A program made the translations under genes and the position numbers. A stretch of DNA of 5,719 bases from VBAS01 sp035318985. GTDB taxonomy: Bacteria > Bacteroidota > Bacteroidia > Chitinophagales > Chitinophagaceae. How positions within the stretch are numbered: the first letter of the stretch is position 1; each line of letters begins with the position of its first letter. The notes beneath the pieces were generated by a model that made no database searches, was not told where the DNA came from, and worked only from the letters and a program-made list of their open reading frames with translations. The stretch covers positions 1-5,719 of the forward strand of contig DATHDP010000119.1 in assembly GCA_035318985.1 (NCBI GenBank). Direction: 5' to 3'. Shown here in pieces: positions 1-5,719 of the stretch.

Positions 1-936
1 GTTCAACGAGACGGCAAGGGCGTTGTTGTAGGTTCAAGCGGGCAACGCAATACTTGCGGCGATGAACTAACCGCAATGTTCGCCACCTTGGTTCGCTATC
101 AATCCAACGGACAGCTCGACCCTACTTTCGGTAATGGCGGAGTTGTGCGATCAATATGGTTAGTGGGTCAGCCCGCTCTAATCTCGATGGAATCCAATTT
201 CTCAAGTTTATTTATCCAAGAGAATGGACTGATTGTCGCAGCTGGGACAATTGAGACGGGTGAATTTGGCGCTACCTCCGAGATGCTCATCGCGGAGTAT
301 CTACCTACCGGAGAACTGAATCCTGTTTTTGGTAGTAACGGTGCGACCATGCTGACTTTTGATGGCCCCTACCAAAATTTCGGCGCATCCTCATTGGTCG
401 TCCGAGAGAACGGCAGGATCCTGGCAGGAGGAAACGCATTTTTGTATCAGGGCAATTCAGCAGGATCAACCCTCTTCGACCAAGCCTTTGTTTTTGCACA
501 GTTTACACCAAGCGGAGAACTGGATGCCACATTTGCTAATACCGGAAAGGTTGTCGTTAACGTCAATCCGCGGCCTGGTAGCTCCCCATTGCGTCCACTC
601 GATGATCTAGTCAAGGTTATGCTGGATTCCAAGGGGGATATCTATGCTGCAGGCATGGCTTCAGCCCCTGTAGGAAAATCGGAATATGCAATCGATTTCG
701 TCGCGCTTAATAGCGATGGGTCGTTGAAAAAAAACTTCGGAAAGGGAGGGATGTATTCATTTGGCACGTATATTCCATGGCACATAGAAATCGCCGATGA
801 TGCACTGCTTACTTCAGATGGCCGGCTTGTAATTTCCGGAACACATTGGCCAGATCACCATAATCCAGATGCATTTGTACTTTGGGCCTTTTCAATAAAG
901 CCTGGGGTTGCAGGGTGCCCTTTATCTCCACGTTAG
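1..936 (+). CDS. Delta-60 repeat (beta-propeller-like) protein, C-terminal part, 5' end outside window
   Basis: The frame is open from base 1 to the TAG at 934-936, giving 311 residues. The first ATG at 76-78 is not the start, because the 25 codons before it complete a repeat (QRDGKGVVVGSS). Four delta-60 type repeats are visible, at residues about 1-50, 69-119, 130-186 and 203-254. Each has a strand with a DGxI/ENGxI-like turn followed by G, then a segment ending in G-x-L-x-x-x-F-x-x-x-G. The four versions are QLDPTFGNGG, ELNPVFGSNG, ELDATFANTG and SLKKNFGKGG. A fifth partial repeat (about 267-300, SDGRLVISG) lacks the closing motif, and the protein ends soon after with a short tail containing one Cys. 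In this family such repeats are thought to form beta-propeller-like folds, often in exported or surface proteins. The N-terminus, and so any signal peptide, lies outside the window. No enzymatic residues are recognisable and the function is unknown. The gene converges with the large minus-strand gene and is less AT-rich than it. Confidence 0.85.
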   Translation, partial: VQRDGKGVVVGSSGQRNTCGDELTAMFATLVRYQSNGQLDPTFGNGGVVRSIWLVGQPALISMESNFSSLFIQENGLIVAAGTIETGEFGATSEMLIAEYLPTGELNPVFGSNGATMLTFDGPYQNFGASSLVVRENGRILAGGNAFLYQGNSAGSTLFDQAFVFAQFTPSGELDATFANTGKVVVNVNPRPGSSPLRPLDDLVKVMLDSKGDIYAAGMASAPVGKSEYAIDFVALNSDGSLKKNFGKGGMYSFGTYIPWHIEIADDALLTSDGRLVISGTHWPDHHNPDAFVLWAFSIKPGVAGCPLSPR

Positions 937-939
937 CAC

Positions 940-975
940 AAGTGTTTACTTTTGATGCTTTCAAATTCTACACTT
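940..975 (+). repeat. Imperfect nested inverted repeat just after the delta-60 gene stop
   Basis: An outer 6-base arm AAGTGT (940-945) pairs with ACACTT (970-975). Inside it an inner arm TTTGA (951-955) pairs with TCAAA (961-965) around a 5-base loop, leaving a small internal loop between the stems. It starts three bases after the TAG, where a transcript end would be expected. The stems are AT-rich and no T-tract follows, so it is a poor match to an intrinsic terminator. It could be a weak 3'-end structure or chance in AT-rich DNA. Confidence 0.25.
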
Positions 976-1142
976 TGCTTGCAACCAGAAGATGAAAATT
1001 TTATCTATGATCTTCATCAAATAGATTTTTTTATGCTGAAGTAAAATACAGAAAGCTGGAAAAAGCTGTCAGTGCAATAAAGACATTTGCCAATCCAGAT
1101 TTATTAAAACTCTACTTGGATAAGATGTATATCAAAATATAG
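955..1142 (+). pseudogene. Probable frameshifted remnant of a small hypothetical protein gene
   Basis: Two overlapping open stretches read like one protein if a single base is restored. Frame 1 runs from ATG at 955 to TAA at 1042-1044 and contains LQPEDENFIYDLHQIDFF. Frame 3 is open from 1011 to TAG at 1140-1142 and contains YAEVKYRKLEKAVSAIKTF followed by ANPDLLKLYLDKMYIKI. They join at the seven-T run at 1026-1032, where one extra T (or a -1 slip) gives IDFFYAEVKYRKLEK. The joined tail has the pattern aromatic-AEV-x-Y, then I-x-x-F, then LL-x-x-YLD. From memory this resembles the C-termini of small uncharacterised bacterial proteins, with the pattern roughly FF-x-EV-x-Y and F-K-S-x-x-LLEPYLD. 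No ribosome binding site is evident before the ATG at 955. The 5' part seems to be missing, since the delta-60 gene ends 18 bases upstream. It may be a decayed gene, a sequencing indel or, less likely, programmed slippage. Chance cannot be excluded. Confidence 0.4.
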
Positions 1143-1195
1143 ATGAGAGTTTTCAGTGGGTTATTAGGAGTCTATCCCTAAATGAAATGTCTTCT

Positions 1196-1210
1196 TGATT
1201 TTGAAAATCA
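1196..1210. repeat. Short perfect AT-rich palindrome
   Basis: TGATTTT (1196-1202) and AAAATCA (1204-1210) are perfect inverted copies around a single central G. The pairing does not extend further on either side. With a one-base centre it is poorly suited to forming an RNA hairpin, and no T-tract follows on either strand. A protein-binding site is possible but nothing supports a specific one. It lies about 80 bases beyond the stop of the minus-strand gene. Confidence 0.25.
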
Positions 1211-1288
1211 GGCGTTCTAATAGCGAACTTTATTTGTTGTGGCAAATATTGTAGCAAAACGAATCTGGTATGCTAGTCTCGAGAAAGT

Positions 1289-4200
1289 TTATTTTTGTAA
1301 CTCATGGTAATAGCTAAATTGAAACTTGTTATTAATAAATGTTAAAAATCCAGAAAAAAGCATTCGGTAAACATAATCTACATTCGGTCCTATATCTTCT
1401 TTTTCACCGCAATAAAACCAGATCATTTCCAAATTGTTTTTTGCTAAACATTCATCGAGAACCCTTCTTTTTATAATGAAAGAATTCGGAGATTGTTTCG
1501 TAAATGCTCCAATATCATAGCCAATAATATTTCCTGACTTGTCATATAGACAAGCATCATTTTTCCCAATTTGAGCATTCAATAATTCGAAAAGAAATTG
1601 AGACGGTTTGTATATTGATATTTTTTCCTCTGAAAGATCGTATTCATCGCTAAAACGATATTCTTCTACTGTGGGAATAACCTTTACGCTTTTGTTTTTC
1701 ATTCTAAACGATGTGAACGGGTAGGTATCAAAATATGCTTTAGTCTGTTCCCGATAAGCATCCGAGTAATACAACTCTCCAAGAAAAATATCATAGTAAT
1801 TAAGAATTTCGGAGGTGTCCGTATCTAACCAATATAGTTTGTCTGAGCCACTGTTAAATATTTTTAATTTATCTTTTTTTTCAACTATTAATGCTTTTAC
1901 ATCGATCCATAATTCTTTGCGACCAGATTTATAACGTTCCTTACCCATCTGTTTAGGGGAATGCCAGACAATACGATCATACAACAAATACCATTCTTCA
2001 CCATCTTGATCTTTTAATGTGATAATCTTTTCAAAGTCGGGCATATCGTCAAATCGCTTTAACCAAGTTTCCCTATCTTCTTTCCAGTTTGAATATGCTT
2101 TTTCAACCCACCAATTATTAGATTCTTCATTACTTAGTCTAATCTGCCTACTTATACAAGTGGGATCAATGTTGCGGAAATTATGTTGCCAGGTTCCCAT
2201 ATACTTAGCGTTGTTATCGGAATACCTATCAGAGAAGTCATAATTATCGGATAACAAAGCCATGATTTCATAATATGCAATCCATTGATATTTTTTCCCT
2301 ATTCTCTCGGGTTTTGAAGCATTGCGATAATTGGAGTCTACATTTGAATCATATTTTCCAAAAAACTTTCTATCCCAACCTAAATCAAAAACTTTTTTCA
2401 AGATATACCGTTGAACGAGGTCAACATTAAAACGCTTCTTATTATATTTTCTAGTTTCAAAGCCGCTACTTATATAATTCTGTGCTTCTAAAAATAAGTT
2501 CCAATCTTCTACTTCCAGCTTTTCTTTTAAATAGTTATAAGAATGATTCTTGATAGCTTCGTTGGTTTGTAACCATCTTTCAAAATCGACGCCAGTAGAA
2601 ATTTGTCTAAGTCTTTTACCAAAGTCACTAGTACCATTAATCATTGTGATCGTATTAATGTATATCTTAAAAAACTTGGCTTTATTACCTCGCAATTTCG
2701 TTTTTAAAAATTCATACGCCTTTCTTGATTTAATCGTATAATTAAGAAAAGGAATTGAACTACCGTGATTGGTTCCCAAAATGTATCTGGCAAAATCCCA
2801 ATGCAAGACTGAATGGGGTATTTGGGCTTGTCCTCTTTCTTCTTCTGTATAAGGACCCTCTTTTTCTATTTCAATTGATTTTACAAATTCTTCTCCCGGG
2901 AATTCTGTTGGAAAATCATAATCAAAAGGAGGATATAGATTTTCTTTCTTCAAATTGAGCTTTATTCCCTTTGACGAAACAAATTCAATCAGACCTTTAC
3001 AATAGTCTCTTGTAAGTATATTTAACGGAGGTTTTCGATCGCTAAAGAATTCATCATATACGTACTGAGCAACCTGTGCATTCGATATTTTATCGCTACT
3101 GTGAACTACTGCGCCAAAAGAGCCTGCAATAATCCTTTCCAAAACATAGGGATCATTAACAAGTCTAAATTCTTCAATGAAATCTTTTAATAAATGGGTT
3201 CGATCAATAAAAAGGCAAGCGAAAGCTTTGGTAGCTCTATCCCTAATGTGCCGATTAGAGTTCGTAAATAGCCAAGCCAAGATCTTTCCAAGCAAGACAA
3301 TGGAATCATCTTTTGTATAACTTTTATCTTCATCAGACCAACACCAGTCAATGATTCTTTTGATTGAGTTTTTAGGATACCATTGCCACAACTTATCAAT
3401 ATTGATGGACCAGATGTAATCTCTTTCCGCGATACTCTTATTCTTTACAAAGTCGTGAATGAAATTGGCATTATAATAATTTGCCGGGTTGGCAGCCAGT
3501 AGTAAAATGGTATTGTAAAAATCAGTTGTATCCTCTTCGGTGCGTCTCATTTGTTCTCGAACATAGTTCCAGCTCTCAGGTTTTATCGTGTCATGTTTTC
3601 GCCAGATAGTGCTTTGCAAAAATGCATCGTATATATGTTTTTGTACATATCCATTATCATCCGTGAATACGTCATAGATTTCAAGATTAAACCTTTCGGG
3701 TAGAATAATTGCAAATGCATTTAACAAGCCTGTTTGTAATCCTGAAAACCCATGACGATCATAAAAAAGGGCTCTCAATTCCCCTCCCGAAGCAAAAGCT
3801 GATAACACCGCTTCTTTGTCGTGATATCTATCCAAAAGGTAGATTGCTTTGAGATGCTCATTAAAGCGTTCATAGTTAAAAACAACACCATGTTGCTCAT
3901 ATTTAAGTGAGGTATGATTATAAAAATAATCCTCAATCAGTAGACCCTCTTTAATCAACTCCTCGAGAAAACCTGGAATGATAGTATACGGCTTTAGTAA
4001 AGGCTCTATTAATAAATATGCATCATTCCAGGAAACGATATAGTTATCTGTACTTATCTGTAGTTTCATTAATTCGCTGATTGCCTTGCTAACGAGGTTG
4101 ATTTTTCTGTAAGGATAGTTTAGCCGTTCGCCTATATTTTTATTTACAGCATCAATATATTCTTCAAGTACTTTAGATACACCTTCATAACCTTCAGGGA

Positions 4201-5719
4201 TAGTGATTTTTCCAGCTTTGTTGAGAGTAAGACAGAACGTTTTTAGAAATAATGGATTTGAAAATTCCGGATTAAGTATTGGAACTGCTGGTTGTTGGAT
4301 TTTATAATACTGAAAAAACTTTTTTGTTGCCTCATACTCCATCCCTTCGAAGCCCTCATGTGTTATCGTTGGATGATTAAAGTTATCAGGAATTATTACA
4401 TGTTCATAAGTAGTTCTATAACTGAAAACGAATCCAATCCATTTAAATTGTTTTAACTCTGTAACTAAGCCAGCAATACTGTTCTTCCAAATGTTCTTTC
4501 CATTAGCTTCATTGATTGCATCTATAATAAAAAGAAGACGAACCTTCCTAGTTTTTGCCAGCGATTCAAGCGAACTCAGATAATCCTTTAATGAATGATT
4601 TGGAGTAAGAGTTTGCTGAATGAATAATTTAGGATGACTGTTTGGGAAGTGTTCACCTAATAAGAAAATAGTTGGAATCTTTGCCGATTTTCTTTCCAAT
4701 GCAACGTCAGCTAAGAGATGGGACTTCCCCGTGCCAGGACCTCCTTTTAAAAATAAGATCCCTTCATTTGCCGCTCGCATAAGGCTACTGTTCAAATATT
4801 TCTTCATATTCTCAGTCTCATTCCAATACTTATAAATTTGATCAGTTTCGCTCCTTGTTTTACTGTTGTGGTATTGATGATGCTCCGGCTCTTTTTTATC
4901 TGCCTCTGCCTTTTTTTTCAACTCTTCCCGATATTTTTCTTCTATTACTTTTAATGTATTACTGAGAGAGGATACTATTTCATTCGTTTCTTCTATTATT
5001 TTAAGATATTCCGCGGCCGGAATTTCAAACAAAGGTGAAAAATCAGTTTTTTCGTAAATGCCAATCAGCTCATTTTGCCTTGCTTTCAAAGATTCAATGA
5101 ATTGTTTTGTTTCTTCGAAACGACTACAATCTGAAATGACTTCATTTAAATTGAGCAATAATGAATCAAGGTTATTTTTAAAGCTTTCTTCGAATCTTGT
5201 ATTTCGCGAGAGTGCGTCAAAAACCGTCGGCAAATAGTCCAGCTTAAAATTTAGATCCCGACTATACTTCGGACCAAGATTATCTATTGCAGCATCAAGG
5301 TGCAGAAATAATTCTTCAGACTTTATTTCAATTTGTGAAAAGAAGAAAGTTTTGATGCCATTATTCTGAGACAATAATAGTTTTGAAAATAAAGTAGTAC
5401 TATTCCATAAAATCAAATCAATATTTCTACCAATAGCAGCAAGTTCATCCACCCATGTTTTCTTATATTCTTCCCATATCGACTTTTGCGTTTTTCGTCC
5501 TTTTCCGCTATCAGACAAGTTGTGAGGAACGCAGATATAGTATTGCGTAAGCCGCGGATGAGTATCAACAGCATTGAATAGCGAAGCCTTTATGTTATTC
5601 CATTCAGATGAACTGAGGGCTTCATAGTATTTAGCCTGCCACCCCAACTCAGTATTGTCTTTGAGTACCCAATAGCATTCCACTCCACCGTCAGGAGTAC
5701 CTACACGTTCGAATTCTTT
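1289..5719 (-). CDS. Avs-like STAND NTPase with N-terminal PD-(D/E)xK nuclease-like domain (start outside window)
   Basis: Likely an anti-phage defence protein: a nuclease effector, a nucleotide-driven switch and a large sensor in one chain. Residues are numbered from the GTG codon at 5681-5683. That codon is internal, since the frame is open to 5719, no separated ribosome binding site precedes it, and the upstream codons give FERVGTPDGG. The nuclease-like region (up to about residue 105) has PD at -4/-3, then VE at 1-2 and QAK at 16-18, a PD-x17-QxK pattern, followed by a YYICVPHNL strand at 48-56. A charged, probably coiled-coil linker spans about 224-265. The STAND core has Walker A GGPGTGKS (314-321), Walker B LLFIIDAINEA (383-393), an arginine-bearing strand FVFSYRT (418-424) and NPLFL (476-480). 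The remaining 900 or so residues look largely helical. They include a HEAT-like stretch (about 806-856, RDRATKAF and DPYVLER), ERIGKKYQWIA (1126-1136) and a WW pair (1191-1192). No membrane segment is evident, so it is probably cytoplasmic. In Avs relatives, binding a phage protein drives oligomerisation and DNA cleavage. Here the target, subtype and activity are inferred or unknown. The reading frame is intact with no stops, and the gene is AT-rich compared with the delta-60 gene. Confidence 0.85.
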   Translation of the reverse strand, partial: KEFERVGTPDGGVECYWVLKDNTELGWQAKYYEALSSSEWNNIKASLFNAVDTHPRLTQYYICVPHNLSDSGKGRKTQKSIWEEYKKTWVDELAAIGRNIDLILWNSTTLFSKLLLSQNNGIKTFFFSQIEIKSEELFLHLDAAIDNLGPKYSRDLNFKLDYLPTVFDALSRNTRFEESFKNNLDSLLLNLNEVISDCSRFEETKQFIESLKARQNELIGIYEKTDFSPLFEIPAAEYLKIIEETNEIVSSLSNTLKVIEEKYREELKKKAEADKKEPEHHQYHNSKTRSETDQIYKYWNETENMKKYLNSSLMRAANEGILFLKGGPGTGKSHLLADVALERKSAKIPTIFLLGEHFPNSHPKLFIQQTLTPNHSLKDYLSSLESLAKTRKVRLLFIIDAINEANGKNIWKNSIAGLVTELKQFKWIGFVFSYRTTYEHVIIPDNFNHPTITHEGFEGMEYEATKKFFQYYKIQQPAVPILNPEFSNPLFLKTFCLTLNKAGKITIPEGYEGVSKVLEEYIDAVNKNIGERLNYPYRKINLVSKAISELMKLQISTDNYIVSWNDAYLLIEPLLKPYTIIPGFLEELIKEGLLIEDYFYNHTSLKYEQHGVVFNYERFNEHLKAIYLLDRYHDKEAVLSAFASGGELRALFYDRHGFSGLQTGLLNAFAIILPERFNLEIYDVFTDDNGYVQKHIYDAFLQSTIWRKHDTIKPESWNYVREQMRRTEEDTTDFYNTILLLAANPANYYNANFIHDFVKNKSIAERDYIWSINIDKLWQWYPKNSIKRIIDWCWSDEDKSYTKDDSIVLLGKILAWLFTNSNRHIRDRATKAFACLFIDRTHLLKDFIEEFRLVNDPYVLERIIAGSFGAVVHSSDKISNAQVAQYVYDEFFSDRKPPLNILTRDYCKGLIEFVSSKGIKLNLKKENLYPPFDYDFPTEFPGEEFVKSIEIEKEGPYTEEERGQAQIPHSVLHWDFARYILGTNHGSSIPFLNYTIKSRKAYEFLKTKLRGNKAKFFKIYINTITMINGTSDFGKRLRQISTGVDFERWLQTNEAIKNHSYNYLKEKLEVEDWNLFLEAQNYISSGFETRKYNKKRFNVDLVQRYILKKVFDLGWDRKFFGKYDSNVDSNYRNASKPERIGKKYQWIAYYEIMALLSDNYDFSDRYSDNNAKYMGTWQHNFRNIDPTCISRQIRLSNEESNNWWVEKAYSNWKEDRETWLKRFDDMPDFEKIITLKDQDGEEWYLLYDRIVWHSPKQMGKERYKSGRKELWIDVKALIVEKKDKLKIFNSGSDKLYWLDTDTSEILNYYDIFLGELYYSDAYREQTKAYFDTYPFTSFRMKNKSVKVIPTVEEYRFSDEYDLSEEKISIYKPSQFLFELLNAQIGKNDACLYDKSGNIIGYDIGAFTKQSPNSFIIKRRVLDECLAKNNLEMIWFYCGEKEDIGPNVDYVYRMLFSGFLTFINNKFQFSYYHELQK
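4244..4798 (-). other. STAND/NACHT-like P-loop NTPase core
   Basis: This stretch holds the nucleotide-binding core of the large protein. Walker A GGPGTGKS is encoded at 4721-4744, and Walker B LLFIIDAINEA at 4505-4537. In Walker B the hydrophobic strand ends in Asp, with a second acidic residue (Glu) three positions on. SYRT then provides a likely sensor arginine, and NPLFLKTFC lies near where STAND proteins carry their GxP/NPL-type motif. All the key residues are present, so the switch is predicted to bind and hydrolyse nucleotide. The limits are approximate. Confidence 0.85.
5369..5719 (-). other. N-terminal PD-(D/E)xK nuclease-like domain, visible part
   Basis: Read on the minus strand from the window edge, the codons give KEFERVGTPDGG, then VECYWVLKDN and TELGWQAKYY. 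The PD pair is at 5690-5695 and QAK at 5630-5638. The acidic residue followed by Q-x-K matches the (D/E/Q)xK variant found in Mrr-like and Cap4-like restriction-type nucleases. Further on come a hydrophobic strand YYICVPHNL and a segment NIDLILWNSTTLFSKLL, which fit an alternating alpha/beta fold. The beginning of the domain lies outside the window. The right-hand coordinate is the window edge and the left-hand boundary is approximate. Confidence 0.65.

Larger units (their letters stand above)
937..1288. other. AT-rich intergenic region between convergent genes
   Basis: This 352-base gap separates the two stop codons (TAG at 934-936 on plus, TAA at 1289-1291 on minus). It contains a nested inverted repeat near its left end, a probable frameshifted gene remnant at 955-1142, and a 15-base palindrome at 1196-1210. 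The rest (about 1143-1288) shows only very short open frames, with no visible tRNA, GC-rich hairpin with T-tract, or direct-repeat boundary. Both flanking genes are transcribed toward it, so no promoter for either is expected here. Confidence 0.7.

Noticed and set aside
359..610. An 83-codon plus-strand frame inside the delta-60 gene, and minus-strand frames over 168-632
   Set aside because: They overlap the frame carrying regular delta-60 repeats, and their own translations have no recognisable pattern.
1140..1220. Three stops in one plus-strand frame spaced exactly 39 bases apart (1140, 1179, 1218), with an ATG directly after each of the first two
   Set aside because: The mini-frames are only 12 codons, have no ribosome binding sites and share no sequence similarity with each other. 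The regular spacing is best taken as chance.
1277..1284. Eight-base palindrome TCTCGAGA just downstream of the minus-strand gene stop
   Set aside because: It has no loop, no extension and no T-tract, so it does not qualify as a terminator or a recognisable operator. Palindromes of this size are expected by chance.
937..1288. Possible small RNA, tRNA or retron-like element in the gap next to a defence gene
   Set aside because: No cloverleaf, GC-rich stable stem, conserved repeat or associated reverse transcriptase is visible.
2019..2958. Several plus-strand open frames of 60-75 codons within the large minus-strand gene
   Set aside because: They lie antisense to a long intact coding frame with recognisable motifs and have implausible, low-complexity translations, so they are shadows of the real gene.

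Overview
The window is bacterial DNA with two convergent protein-coding genes, both cut by the window edges, separated by a 352-base AT-rich gap. Nothing in it fixes the species. Delta-60 repeat proteins like the left-hand gene occur in several phyla, including Pseudomonadota and Bacteroidota. By eye, the left gene (1-936) has balanced base composition. The gap and the right-hand gene are clearly AT-rich. The right-hand gene is therefore probably accessory DNA acquired from a lower-GC source.

Layout: (a) 1-936, plus strand: the C-terminal 311 residues of a delta-60 repeat (beta-propeller-like) protein that enters from the left edge. (b) 937-1288: intergenic. It holds an imperfect nested inverted repeat just after the stop codon, a probable frameshifted remnant of a small protein gene (about 955-1142) and a short AT-rich palindrome (1196-1210). 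No RNA gene, CRISPR array, insertion sequence or convincing intrinsic terminator was seen. (c) 1289-5719, minus strand: one very large gene that fills the rest of the window and is still open at the right edge, with 1476 codons visible.

The large gene is the main content. It encodes a signal-transducing P-loop ATPase (STAND/NACHT-like) fused to an N-terminal PD-(D/E)xK-type nuclease-like domain and followed by a C-terminal region of about 900 residues. This order (nuclease effector, NTPase switch, large sensor) is that of the Avs (AVAST) anti-phage proteins. In that family the C-terminal part recognises a conserved phage protein and the nuclease is then activated by oligomerisation. The defence assignment here is an inference from architecture and motifs. 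The target and the Avs subtype cannot be read from the sequence.

One point matters for annotation. The first start-like codon inside the window (GTG at 5681-5683) is almost certainly internal. The frame stays open to base 5719, and the codons beyond the GTG encode FERVGTPDGG, which supplies the first half of the nuclease motif. The true start lies outside the window. The two genes show no sign of working together. They are convergent, differ in composition and have unrelated functions.
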